A stretch of DNA of 64,000 nt from NCBI RefSeq assembly GCF_003709565.1, contig NZ_QNRC01000010.1, positions 1-64,000 on the forward strand, written 5' to 3'. The stretch is from Paracoccus sigandri (GTDB taxonomy: Bacteria > Pseudomonadota > Alphaproteobacteria > Rhodobacterales > Rhodobacteraceae). How positions within the stretch are numbered: position 1 is the stretch's first letter; each line of letters starts with the position of its first letter. Under the pieces are notes generated by a model. It saw only the letters and a program-made list of their open reading frames with translations. It had not been told where the DNA came from and ran no database searches. Made by a program: the position numbers and the translations under genes. Shown one piece after another: positions 1 to 9,975 of the stretch.

Positions 1-480
1 CGCCCGGACCGAGGGCGCGGCCAGCGGCTTTTCCCCCGCCGGGCGCAGCGGCGCGGCGGCGGCGGCGGGCAGCGGCGGGGCCTGGGGCGCGGGCGCTGGC
101 GGGGCCGGGGGCGGCGCGTCCTCGGACGGGTCCTTGCCGGCGGGTTTTTCCTCGGCCGGCATTTCCTCGGCCGGTTCCGGCGGGGCGTCCCTGGGCGGGG
201 CTTCGACTTCGGACGCATCGGCCGCGACATTGCCGGCGCCGTCCACCTCCAGCCGGACCAGCTCGGCGCCCACGGCAAGGACGTCGCCCGGCTGGCCCGC
301 CTGCCAGACCAGCTTGCCGGTCACCGGGCTGGGGATCTCGACCGTCGCCTTGTCGGTCATCACCGCGACCAGCGGGTCGTCCTCGCGCACCGTCTCGCCG
401 GGGGCGACCAGCCATTCGGCGATCTCGGCCTCGGCGATGCCTTCGCCGATATCCGGCATTCTGATCGAATGGATGCCCAT
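1..480 (-). CDS. bkdB: Branched-chain 2-oxoacid dehydrogenase E2 (dihydrolipoyl acyltransferase), N-terminal part
   Basis: This is the first 160 residues of an E2 acyltransferase that runs off the left edge of the window. Residues 1-80 form a lipoyl domain, and the lipoyl-lysine lies in the motif MTDKATVE (K44). An Ala/Pro/Glu-rich flexible linker follows, as usual between the lipoyl and subunit-binding domains. The E2 core moves acyl groups from E1 to CoA. The gene starts one base downstream of the end of the E1 beta gene, so the three subunits form one operon. The catalytic domain and E3 would lie beyond the window. The assignment to the branched-chain rather than the pyruvate complex rests on the neighbouring E1 subunits. 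Confidence 0.9.
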   Translation of the reverse strand, partial: MGIHSIRMPDIGEGIAEAEIAEWLVAPGETVREDDPLVAVMTDKATVEIPSPVTGKLVWQAGQPGDVLAVGAELVRLEVDGAGNVAADASEVEAPPRDAPPEPAEEMPAEEKPAGKDPSEDAPPPAPPAPAPQAPPLPAAAAAPLRPAGEKPLAAPSVRA

Positions 481-481
481 C

Positions 482-1498
482 TCAGACCACCTCCATCAAT
501 TCGCGCATCGCCGCGCCGACCCGCGCGGGGCCGGGGAAATAGCTCCATTCGTGGACATGCGGATAGGGCGTGTCCCAGCCCGCCACCCGCCGCACCGGCG
601 CCTCCAGCTGCCAGAAGCATTCCGCCTGCACCAGCGCCGCAAGTTCCGCGCCATAGCCCGAGGTCAGCGTCGCCTCGTGCACGATCAGGCAGCGCCCGGT
701 GCGCCCGACCGAGGCGGTCACGGCCTCCAGGTCCAGCGGCAACAGGCTGCGCAGGTCGATCACCTCGGCATCCAGGCCGGTTTCCTCGGCGGCGCTCAGC
801 GCGACATGGACCATCGTGCCATAGGTCAGCACCGTCATCGCCTGGCCGGCGCGGCGCATCACCGCCTTGCCCAGGGGGACGGTGTAATGCCCCTCGGGCA
901 CCTCGCCCAGCTCATGCGCCTTCCACGCCTTGACCGGGCGGTCGTGATGACCCTCGAACGGGCCGTTATAGAGCCGCTTGGGCTCCAGGAAGATCACCGG
1001 GTCCGGGTCCTCGATCGCCGCCAGCAGCAGGCCCTTGGCGTCATGCGGGTTCGAGGGCACCACGGTCTTCAGCCCGGTCACATGGGTGAACAGCGCCTCG
1101 GGGCTCTGGCTGTGGGTCTGGCCGCCGAAGATGCCGCCGCCGGTGGGCATCCTGACCACCATCGGGCAGGTGAATTCCCCGGCCGAGCGATAGCGCAGCC
1201 GCGCCGCCTCGGACACGATCTGGTCATAGGCCGGATACATGTAGTCGGCGAACTGGATCTCGACCACCGGGCGCAGCCCATAGGTGGCCATGCCGATCCC
1301 CGCGCCGACGATGCCGGATTCGTTGATCGGCGTGTCGAAGCAGCGGGTCCGGCCGTATTTCGCCTGCAGCCCGGCCGTGCAGCGGAAAACGCCGCCGAAA
1401 TAGCCGACATCCTCGCCGAAGACGACGACGCGCGGATCGGCGCCCATCGCCACGTCCAGCGCGTCGCGGATCGCCTCGATCATGGTCATGCGTGCCAT
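482..1498 (-). CDS. bkdA2: Branched-chain 2-oxoacid dehydrogenase E1 beta subunit
   Basis: The 338-residue product is a transketolase-like E1 beta chain with the usual pyrimidine-binding domain (for example VFGEDVGYFGGVF near residue 26) and a C-terminal transketolase domain. With E1 alpha it decarboxylates the 2-oxo acids of Val, Leu and Ile and acylates the E2 lipoyl group in the cytoplasm. Length and motifs are typical of BkdA2 or AcoB-type chains. The start codon lies next to the E1 alpha stop, which implies translational coupling. A related acetoin or pyruvate complex cannot be fully excluded from sequence alone, but the long N-terminal extension of the partner E1 alpha favours the Bkd type. 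Confidence 0.9.
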   Translation of the reverse strand: MARMTMIEAIRDALDVAMGADPRVVVFGEDVGYFGGVFRCTAGLQAKYGRTRCFDTPINESGIVGAGIGMATYGLRPVVEIQFADYMYPAYDQIVSEAARLRYRSAGEFTCPMVVRMPTGGGIFGGQTHSQSPEALFTHVTGLKTVVPSNPHDAKGLLLAAIEDPDPVIFLEPKRLYNGPFEGHHDRPVKAWKAHELGEVPEGHYTVPLGKAVMRRAGQAMTVLTYGTMVHVALSAAEETGLDAEVIDLRSLLPLDLEAVTASVGRTGRCLIVHEATLTSGYGAELAALVQAECFWQLEAPVRRVAGWDTPYPHVHEWSYFPGPARVGAAMRELMEVV

Positions 1499-1499
1499 G

Positions 1500-3111
<1,612 letters not shown>

Positions 3112-3441
3112 ATGACAAGCTATGCCATTGGCCATTTGCACGATGTCCGGATGAATGCCGATATCGTCGCCTATCTGGAGGGGATCGACGCGACGCTGGA
3201 ACCCTATGGCGGCCGTTTCGTGTTGCACGGCGGCGAGAAGCAGGACCTGGAGGGGCATTTCGCGGGCGACCTGATCGTCATCGCCTTTCCCGACCGGGAT
3301 GCGGCGCGGGGCTGGTATGCCTCGCCCGCTTATCAGGCGCTGCTGCCGCTGCGGACGCGGAATGCGCGCGGCGCGGTGTTCCTGGTCGACGGCGTGGACG
3401 AGGATCACCGCGCCACCGACATCCTGGAAACCCCGGCGTGA
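3112..3441 (+). CDS. DUF1330 family protein
   Basis: The 109-residue product matches the DUF1330 family of small ferredoxin-like alpha/beta barrel proteins. Family features are the N-terminal stretch leading to GGRFVLHGG, then DLIVIAFPDRDAARGWYASP and YQALLPLR. The biochemical role of these proteins is not established. The start codon follows AAAGGACGGAAG, a good ribosome-binding site. It stands alone between a divergent bkd operon and a regulator gene, with a strict palindrome upstream, so it may be controlled separately. Confidence 0.75.
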   Translation: MTSYAIGHLHDVRMNADIVAYLEGIDATLEPYGGRFVLHGGEKQDLEGHFAGDLIVIAFPDRDAARGWYASPAYQALLPLRTRNARGAVFLVDGVDEDHRATDILETPA

Positions 3442-3538
3442 CAAGGCGTCTGCCAGGGACCGCCGATGGGCAAGGCCCCGCCGAGACGAGGCGGCGCGCG
3501 TTGCCGCCCCGCAGCGGGGCGGGCAGACTGCGCGCGTC

Positions 3539-4336
3539 ATGAACCACCCCTGCCCCATAGGCGCGCTGCTGCGGGACTGGCGCAAGCGGCGCGGGCTCAG
3601 CCAGATGGCGCTGTCGCTGGATGCCGGCATCTCGCAGCGGCATCTCAGCTATGTCGAATCGGGCCGCGCCCGGCCCAGCCGCGACATGGTGCTGCGCCTT
3701 GCCGAGGAGCTGACCCTGCCGCTGCGCGAGCGCAATGCGATGCTGCTGGCGGCGGGTTTCGCGCCGGCCTATCCGCAGCGCCCCTTCGACGCGCCCGGCA
3801 TGGAGGCCGCGCGCGCCGCCGTCACCCGCATCCTGGACGGCCATCTTCCACATCCGGCGCTGGCGGTGGACCGGCACTGGACGCTGCTGGCGGCGAACGA
3901 GGCGCTGGCGCTGCTGCTGGAGGGCGTGCCCGACAGGCTGCTGCAACCGCCGGTCAATGTGCTGCGGCTCAGCCTGCGGCCCGAGGGGCTGGCGCCGCGC
4001 ATCCTGAATTTCGGCGAATGGCGGGCGCATGTGCTGGCGCGGCTGGCGCACGAGGCCGCCGCCTCGGCCGATCCGGTGCTGGACGCGCTGCTGGAGGAGC
4101 TGCGTGCCTGCCCGATCCCGCCCGGCGCCACCGCCGCGCCGCGCGGCATCGATCCGGCGGCCATCGTCGTGCCGCTGCGGATCGCCAGCCCCGCCGGGCC
4201 GCTGTCCTTCATCAGTACCACGACGGTCTTCGGCACGGCGGTCGACGTGACCCTGTCCGAAATCACCATCGAGGCCTTCTTTCCCGCCGACCGGGACACC
4301 GCCGAGATCATGGCCGCGCGGATGTCGGACCGCTGA
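3539..4336 (+). CDS. XRE-family regulator with MmyB-like ligand-binding domain
   Basis: The 265-residue protein begins with a helix-turn-helix of the Cro/XRE type (about residues 8-62; RKRRGLSQMALSLDAGIS, then SYVESGRARPSR). The rest (about residues 95-260) looks like the MmyB/PAS-like ligand-binding domain found in many actinobacterial and proteobacterial regulators; ALAVDRHWTLLAANEA is typical. It probably binds a small hydrophobic or acyl ligand. Longer in-frame starts are possible, but MNHPCPIGALL directly precedes the domain. The target may be the DUF1330 gene just upstream or genes outside the window. Confidence 0.8.
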   Translation: MNHPCPIGALLRDWRKRRGLSQMALSLDAGISQRHLSYVESGRARPSRDMVLRLAEELTLPLRERNAMLLAAGFAPAYPQRPFDAPGMEAARAAVTRILDGHLPHPALAVDRHWTLLAANEALALLLEGVPDRLLQPPVNVLRLSLRPEGLAPRILNFGEWRAHVLARLAHEAAASADPVLDALLEELRACPIPPGATAAPRGIDPAAIVVPLRIASPAGPLSFISTTTVFGTAVDVTLSEITIEAFFPADRDTAEIMAARMSDR

Positions 4337-4345
4337 CGGCGAAGA

Positions 4346-5254
4346 TCAGGATGCGCCGGGGCGGCTCATCGGCCGCAGGGCGCCGGGATGGCGGATCACC
4401 TGCAGCGACAGGGCATGGGCGCGCGCCACCGCGTCCTCGGGGTCCGCGCCGGTCAGCCTTGCCGCCAGATAGGCGCCGTTGAAGCTGTCCCCGGCGCCGG
4501 TGCTGTCCAGCGGCTTTTCCCGCGCGACCGGGATCATGGCGCAGGGACCCTCCAGCAGCAGCGCGATCGGGCCGCCGCCATTCTTGACCACGACCTCGCC
4601 CGCGCCGGCCGCCTGCCAGCGCCGCGCGCAATCCTCGGGCGAGGCATCGCCGAAATGTTCGGCCTCGTCGTCGAAGCTGGGCAGCAGGATCGAGGCCGCC
4701 GGCGCCGCCGCCATCAGCGCCTGTCGCATCGCGTCGGGGCTTTCCCACAGGCGCGGGCGGATATTCGGGTCGAAGGCGGTCGGCTTGCCCGCCGCCCGCG
4801 CCTCGGCCAGCCGCCGGATCAGGTCCGCGCGATACTCGGGCGGCAGGATCGCCAGGGTGATCCCCGACAGATAGATCGCATCCGCCGCCGCGAAGGCCGC
4901 ATCCAGCAGCGCCGGATCCGCGGCCAGGTGGCGGGCGGCGGACTGGCCGCGCCAATAGGCGAAGCTGCGCTCTCCGTCCTGCAGCTCGATCGCATAGAGC
5001 CCGACGCTGCACTGCGGATCGTCGGCGATAAAGCGCGTGTCGATGCCGTTCTCGTCCAGGAAGGCGCGCATTCGCGGCGAGAAGGGATCGCTGCCCAGCC
5101 GGGTCAGATAGCTGACCTGCCAGTCGCCCGGCAGGCAGTCGCGCGCATACCAGGCGGTGTTCAGCGTATCGCCCGCGAAGCCCAGCCGCCACAGATCGCC
5201 CTGGGCCTGCGACAGCTCGACCATCGCCTCGCCAATGGACAGGAAGGTCTTCAT
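4346..5254 (-). CDS. kdgK: 2-dehydro-3-deoxygluconokinase (KDG kinase)
   Basis: The 302-residue protein is a PfkB/ribokinase-family sugar kinase. The C-terminal signature DSTGAGDSFNGAYLAA is present, with the catalytic Asp at about residue 256. It would phosphorylate 2-dehydro-3-deoxy-D-gluconate (KDG) to KDPG with ATP, the last step before aldolase cleavage. Its start overlaps the stop of uxuB by four bases (ATGA), and the uxuA-uxuB-kdgK order gives consecutive steps of one pathway. The family alone would allow other sugar substrates, so the KDG assignment relies on context. Confidence 0.88.
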   Translation of the reverse strand: MKTFLSIGEAMVELSQAQGDLWRLGFAGDTLNTAWYARDCLPGDWQVSYLTRLGSDPFSPRMRAFLDENGIDTRFIADDPQCSVGLYAIELQDGERSFAYWRGQSAARHLAADPALLDAAFAAADAIYLSGITLAILPPEYRADLIRRLAEARAAGKPTAFDPNIRPRLWESPDAMRQALMAAAPAASILLPSFDDEAEHFGDASPEDCARRWQAAGAGEVVVKNGGGPIALLLEGPCAMIPVAREKPLDSTGAGDSFNGAYLAARLTGADPEDAVARAHALSLQVIRHPGALRPMSRPGAS

Positions 5255-6720
5255 GCGCGGGCCTCCTGCCGGATCGCCTGGGCCATGCCCTCGGCCAGCA
5301 TCGCCGCAAGCGCGGTCTCAACCGCGTCGCGCCATGCGGGATCATGTGCCAGGCGCTGCGGGAACAGTCCGGGAAGCCCGTGCAGCGCGGCCGAGATCAC
5401 GCCCGCATTGCGCGCGATGCCCGCCAGCGTGGCGCGGATCTCGGATTCGCGCGGGTCGCGCAGCGCGTAGCCCTCGCCTCGATCCGTCACCCCCAGAGCA
5501 TAGCGCATCCAGGCGGCGGTGGCGAAGGCGAAGGGGCGCGGGTCCTGCCCGGCCTCCAGCGCCGCCAGCGCAGGCTGGAAGATCCGCTGCGGCAGCTTCT
5601 CGGTGCCGTCCATGGCGATCTGCCAGGTCTCATGCGCGATGGCGGGGTTCTGGAACCGCGCCTCCAGGTCGGCGGCGTAATCGGCCAGCGCGATGCCTTC
5701 CAGCACCGGCAGGACCTGCGCCGCCGCCTGCAGATGCCGCCGGACCAGCGCGGCCAGCGCGGGATCGCCCATCACGTCGCGCACATAGCGGTGGCCGGAC
5801 AGGAAACCGGCATAGGCCAGCATCGAATGGCTGCCGTTCAGCATGGTCAGCTTCATCCGCTCATAGGGCGCGACATCGCGCACGAAGATCGCGCCGCCGG
5901 CTTCCCAATCGGGGCGGCCCTGCGGGAAATGGTCCTCGATCACCCATTGCATGAAGGGCTCGGTCTCGATGGCCGCCAGGTCGGTGCAGCCGGTCTGGCG
6001 GGTGGCCTCGGCCAGCGTCTCGGGCGTGGCGGCGGGGGTGATGCGGTCCACCATCGAGGAGGGAAAAGCGACATTCTCCGCGATCCAGCCGGCCAGATCG
6101 GGCCGGGTGCGGCGGGCGAAATCCAGCACGCCGTCGCGCAGCAGCGCGCCGTTTTCGGGCAGGTTGTCGCAGGACAGGACGGTGAAGGGCGCGATCCCTG
6201 CTGCATGGCGCGCGGCCAATGCGGCGCAGATCAGCCCCAGCACGCCCGAGGGGTGGCCGGGATCGGCCAGATCGGCGGCCACCGCCGGATGCGCGGGATC
6301 GGCGGCGCGGGCGGCGCGGTCGATGCCATAGCCCTTTTCGGTCACGCTCAGCGTCACGATGCGGATCGCGGGGTCGGACATGGCGGCCAGCACCCGGCCG
6401 GGGTCGGCGGCGATCACGTCGCGGATCGCGCCGATGACGCGGGCCTTCGTGCCAGCCGCGCCGCGTTCGATCAGCGTATAGAGCCCGTGCTGCGGGCCAA
6501 GCGCCTCGGCCACCTCGCGCGAGCGCAGGCTGACGCCGGTGATCCGCCAGTCGCCGCCGCTGCGGGCCAGCGCGTCGTCACTCGCCACCGCCTGATGGGC
6601 GCGGTGAAAGGCGCCGATGCCCAGATGCAGGATGCCCACGCCATGCGCCGCCGGATCATAGCCCGGCAGCGCGGCCGGGCCGTGAACGCGGTCAAGCGCG
6701 TCCAGAAGCGGCGCGCTCAT
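5251..6720 (-). CDS. uxuB: D-mannonate oxidoreductase (fructuronate reductase)
   Basis: The 489-residue protein belongs to the polyol-specific long-chain dehydrogenase family. An N-terminal Rossmann region (GVGILHLGIGAFHRAHQA) binds NAD, and the catalytic K-N-H pattern appears in KLTMLNGSHSML. It reduces D-fructuronate to D-mannonate. Mannitol or altronate dehydrogenases share this fold, but the direct coupling to mannonate dehydratase and KDG kinase supports fructuronate. It overlaps both neighbours by four bases, so the three genes are translationally coupled. Confidence 0.88.
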   Translation of the reverse strand: MSAPLLDALDRVHGPAALPGYDPAAHGVGILHLGIGAFHRAHQAVASDDALARSGGDWRITGVSLRSREVAEALGPQHGLYTLIERGAAGTKARVIGAIRDVIAADPGRVLAAMSDPAIRIVTLSVTEKGYGIDRAARAADPAHPAVAADLADPGHPSGVLGLICAALAARHAAGIAPFTVLSCDNLPENGALLRDGVLDFARRTRPDLAGWIAENVAFPSSMVDRITPAATPETLAEATRQTGCTDLAAIETEPFMQWVIEDHFPQGRPDWEAGGAIFVRDVAPYERMKLTMLNGSHSMLAYAGFLSGHRYVRDVMGDPALAALVRRHLQAAAQVLPVLEGIALADYAADLEARFQNPAIAHETWQIAMDGTEKLPQRIFQPALAALEAGQDPRPFAFATAAWMRYALGVTDRGEGYALRDPRESEIRATLAGIARNAGVISAALHGLPGLFPQRLAHDPAWRDAVETALAAMLAEGMAQAIRQEARA

Positions 6721-7934
6721 GCCCGCAGCCCCTCGACCGGGTGGTCCAGCGCGGTCATGATCCCGCGCAGCTCGGCCAGGCCCTTCAGGCGCCCGATCGA
6801 GGGATAGCCCGGCTGCGCCTTGCGGTTCAGGTCGTCCAGGATGTCCTGGCCGTGATCGGGGCGGAACGGGATCTGGTGGTCCGCGCGGCCCTCGGCCCGG
6901 CGGCGGCGTTCCTCGCGCAGGACAGCGGCGATCAGCGCCACCATATCGGTGCCGCCGCCCAGATGCTCGGCCTCGTGGAAGCTGCCCATGATGCCCTCGC
7001 TTTCGCGCGTCACGTTGCGCAGGTGCAGGAAATGGACGCGGTCGGCCAGCCGCGCCATCATCCCCGGCAGGTCGTTGTCGGGCCGCGCGCCAAGCGAGCC
7101 CGCGCAGAGCGTCACGCCATTGGCAGGCAGATCGACCGCGTCCAGGACGGCGCGGTAATCGGCCTCGGTGGACATGACGCGCGGCAGACCCAGCAGCGTG
7201 AAGGGCGGGTCGTCGGGATGGCAGCACAGCCGCACGCCTAGTTCCTGCGCCAGCGGCGCGACCTCGGACAGGAAGTCGATCATGTGGCCGCGCAGCGTCT
7301 CGGGCGACAGGCGGTCATATTCGGCCAGATGGCTGCGCACGTCGTCCAGCGAAAAGCTTTCCGCAGCGCCGGGCAGGCCGAAGACGACATTCTTCGCCAG
7401 CGCGGCCTTGTCGGCATCCGTCATGGCAGCAAAGCGCCGGCCAGCCTCGTCCGCCACCGATTCGGGGAAGTCCCCGGCGGCGCCGGGACGGGCCAGGATA
7501 TGGATGTCGAAGGCCGCGAAATCGGTCAGGTCGAATCGCATGCAGGTGGCGCCGTTGGGCAGGCGCCAGGCCAGGTCGGTGCGCGTCCAGTCCAGCACCG
7601 GCATGAAGTTGTAGCAGATGACCTCGATCCCCGCCGCGCGCAGCGCCCGCATCGAGGTCTTCCAGGCCGCGATATGGTCGCGCCAGTCGCCCTTCTGCTT
7701 CTTGATGTCCTCGGACACCGGCAGGCTTTCCACGACCTCCCATTTCAGGCCCGAGGGGCTGCCGTCCTTCATGACCCCGACCAGGGCCTGGCGGCGGGCG
7801 ATTTCCTCGGCGGTCCAGACCGCGCCCGTGGGGATGTGGTGCAGGGCCGAGACGACCCCCTCGACCCCCGCCTGCATCATGTCGTCAATCGAGACCAGAT
7901 CCTTCGGTCCGAACCAGCGCCAGGTTTGCCGCAC
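6717..7934 (-). CDS. uxuA: Mannonate dehydratase
   Basis: The 405-residue protein is a UxuA-type TIM-barrel lyase that dehydrates D-mannonate to KDG using a divalent metal. Family landmarks are MRQTWRWFGPKD at the N-terminus, CYNFMPVLDWTRTDL, CCHPDDPP, CAGSLGARPDNDL and PFRPDHGQ. Length is normal. The start codon is GTG, preceded by GGAGGAGAGC. It is the first gene of the uxuA-uxuB-kdgK operon and is transcribed away from a GntR-type regulator gene 99 bp upstream, the arrangement expected for a locally controlled hexuronate operon. Confidence 0.95.
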   Translation of the reverse strand: MRQTWRWFGPKDLVSIDDMMQAGVEGVVSALHHIPTGAVWTAEEIARRQALVGVMKDGSPSGLKWEVVESLPVSEDIKKQKGDWRDHIAAWKTSMRALRAAGIEVICYNFMPVLDWTRTDLAWRLPNGATCMRFDLTDFAAFDIHILARPGAAGDFPESVADEAGRRFAAMTDADKAALAKNVVFGLPGAAESFSLDDVRSHLAEYDRLSPETLRGHMIDFLSEVAPLAQELGVRLCCHPDDPPFTLLGLPRVMSTEADYRAVLDAVDLPANGVTLCAGSLGARPDNDLPGMMARLADRVHFLHLRNVTRESEGIMGSFHEAEHLGGGTDMVALIAAVLREERRRRAEGRADHQIPFRPDHGQDILDDLNRKAQPGYPSIGRLKGLAELRGIMTALDHPVEGLRA

Positions 7935-8033
7935 GCTCTCCTCCTCCGTTCAATACGCCCGATTCCTTAGCACGATACAAATCTGTTGACTAGTATGGAA
8001 GTATGGAAGTAAGACGGGAACAGGGAGGACGGC
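7935..8033. promoter_or_regulatory. Divergent promoter region of the hexuronate operons
   Basis: This short AT-richer gap separates uxuA from the GntR-type regulator. It contains TTGACT (7986-7991), a plausible -35 for the regulator, and an 8-bp tandem repeat TATGGAAG-TATGGAAG (7994-8009) inside the spacer. The overlap of the repeat with the probable promoter suggests a binding site for the adjacent regulator, though most FCD-family operators are inverted rather than direct repeats. Confidence 0.5.
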
Positions 8034-8738
8034 ATGGCGATTCTGATGCAGATGCAGGGATTGGAACAGGGCGGCGCGGTGGGTCCGCAGCTGCACCGGC
8101 TGCTGCGCGACCGGATCGTGCGGGGCGACCTGACGCCCGGCGCGCGGATTTCCGAAACCGAGCTGGCGGCGGCCTACGAGGTCTCGCGCCAGCCCGTGCG
8201 CGAAGCCTTCATCAAGCTGGCCGAGGAAGGGCTGGTGGCCGTGCGCCCGCAGCGCGGCACCTTCATCCTGCGCATCTCGATCCCGGCCGTGCTGACCGCG
8301 CGCTTCATCCGCGAGGCGGTCGAGGCCGATATCGTCCGCCGCGTCGCGGAAGTCGCCGACGATGCCGCCATCGCCGCGCTGGACGCCCAGCTTGCGGCGC
8401 AGCGCGCGCTTGGTCCCGACGCCTCGGCCGAGGATTTCATGGTGCTGGACGAGGAATTTCACCGCACCCTGACGGTTCTTGCCGGCCAGGGCGCGGTCGG
8501 CGACCACCTGGAGGAACTGAAGACCCAGATGAACCGGGTCCGCCATATCAGCGCCCGGCAATTCGCCCGCGACCGGCTGATCGCCCAGCACGCGGCGGTG
8601 GTTGATGCGATCCGCGTCCATGATCCGCAGGCCGCCGAGGCCGGGATGCGCCTGCATCTGCGCGGCATCCTGGACGACCTGCCCGAGATCGTGCGCGCCC
8701 TGCCCGACTTCTTCGAAGGCGCGGAGGCGCTGGACTGA
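8034..8738 (+). CDS. GntR/FadR-family (FCD) regulator of hexuronate genes
   Basis: The 234-residue protein has an N-terminal winged helix (about residues 22-85; ISETELAAAYEVSRQPVREA) and an all-helical FCD domain (about 95-225) with the acidic and histidine residues that bind metal and ligand in this family (EFHRTL, QHAAVVDAI, MRLHLRGI). Such proteins (UxuR, ExuR and relatives) repress hexuronate genes until fructuronate, mannonate or a related ligand binds. Its gene is divergent from uxuA and begins the epimerase-TRAP-uxaC operon, so it probably controls both sides. The next gene overlaps by one base (TGATG). Confidence 0.88.
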   Translation: MAILMQMQGLEQGGAVGPQLHRLLRDRIVRGDLTPGARISETELAAAYEVSRQPVREAFIKLAEEGLVAVRPQRGTFILRISIPAVLTARFIREAVEADIVRRVAEVADDAAIAALDAQLAAQRALGPDASAEDFMVLDEEFHRTLTVLAGQGAVGDHLEELKTQMNRVRHISARQFARDRLIAQHAAVVDAIRVHDPQAAEAGMRLHLRGILDDLPEIVRALPDFFEGAEALD

Positions 8739-9952
8739 TGCCCCTGCTGGAACGCAGTCCGGTGACGGCGGGCCAGGCCGCGATGCGCGCGAACTGGTTC
8801 TGGCGCGGCTTCCTGCCCGGCTGGCTGGCGCGGGCGCGCGACCATCGCCATGGCGGCTTCTTCGACGCGCTGGATTCTGCGGGCCAGCCGAACCCCGCCG
8901 CGCCCAAGACGGTGCTGGCGCAGGCGCGACTGCTGTTCACCTTCGCCCATCTGGCGCGGCTGTCGGGCGATCCGGCGCATCGCGCGGCAGCACTTGCGGC
9001 GCGGGATTTCCTGCCGCATCTGCGCAAGGCGCCGGGCCTTTACCGCCGCGCGGTGGCCAGCGACGGCCGCCCGACCGGCGATCCGCAGGACGAGGCCGCG
9101 CGCAGCTATGACCAGAGCTTCGTGATCCTGGCGCTGACCACCTGGGCGGCGTGCGAACCCGCGCAGGCGCGGGACGCGCTGGCCGAGGCCGAGACCTGCT
9201 GGCAGGCGCTGCTGGCGCATCTGACCGATCCGGCGACGGGCCTGCTGCTGGAGGACGACGCCACCGCCGATCCCGCCGCGCCGGGCGCGCCGCCGCGCGC
9301 CCAGAACCCGCACATGCATCTCTACGAGGCCGCGCTGCAGGCATTCGAGACGACCGGCGCGCGGCATTGGCTGGACCGGGCGGCGCGGATCCGGGACCTG
9401 GCGCTGCGTCATTTCCTGGATCCCGACACGGGCACGATCACGGAATTCCTGACCCCGGACCTGCGCCCCCTGCCCGGCGATGCCGGCCTGCGCCGCGAGG
9501 TCGGGCATCAATGCGAATGGGCCTGGCTTTTGTGGCGCGAGGCGGATCTGGGCGGCGACGCCTCGGTCCGCGCCATCGGCGACCGGCTGATGGGCTTCGC
9601 GCTGGACCACGGCTTCGCCCCGTCGGGGCGGATGGCGGGCGCGGCTTTTGACGCGGTTTCGGCCGGCGGCGCGGTGATGGAGCGCAGCTTCCTGCTGTGG
9701 CCGCAGACCGAGGCGGTCAAGGCCCATGCCGCGCGACACCTGGCGGGGATCGCCGGTGCCGATGCCAGCGCGCGCGAATTGCAGGAGCTGATCTTCGCGC
9801 AATGGTTCGACGGCCATCCGGTCTTCGTCAACCAGCTGGACGCAACCGGCGCCACGATCTGGCCCGAGGCGCTGTCACGGCTGCTCTATCACATCGTCCT
9901 GGCGCTGACGGAAGGCGCTCGCGCCGGGCTCTGGCCGGGTCCGGCCCGATAA
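8738..9952 (+). CDS. AGE-family epimerase/isomerase (N-acylglucosamine 2-epimerase or mannose isomerase type)
   Basis: The 404-residue protein has the (alpha/alpha)6-barrel features of the AGE superfamily: WFWRGFLPGWL near the start, DQSFVILAL, HMHLYEAALQAFETTG and GHQCEWAWLL, which carry the catalytic histidines and glutamates. Members interconvert aldose and ketose sugars or epimerise acylglucosamines. Here it is translationally coupled to the uronate regulator and followed by a TRAP transporter and uxaC, so an uronate- or mannose-related substrate is likely, but which one cannot be read from sequence. It could process a component released together with glucuronate from plant or algal polymers. 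Confidence 0.8.
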   Translation: MPLLERSPVTAGQAAMRANWFWRGFLPGWLARARDHRHGGFFDALDSAGQPNPAAPKTVLAQARLLFTFAHLARLSGDPAHRAAALAARDFLPHLRKAPGLYRRAVASDGRPTGDPQDEAARSYDQSFVILALTTWAACEPAQARDALAEAETCWQALLAHLTDPATGLLLEDDATADPAAPGAPPRAQNPHMHLYEAALQAFETTGARHWLDRAARIRDLALRHFLDPDTGTITEFLTPDLRPLPGDAGLRREVGHQCEWAWLLWREADLGGDASVRAIGDRLMGFALDHGFAPSGRMAGAAFDAVSAGGAVMERSFLLWPQTEAVKAHAARHLAGIAGADASARELQELIFAQWFDGHPVFVNQLDATGATIWPEALSRLLYHIVLALTEGARAGLWPGPAR

Positions 9953-9975
9953 CGAAACCTGAGGAGGAGAAACAC

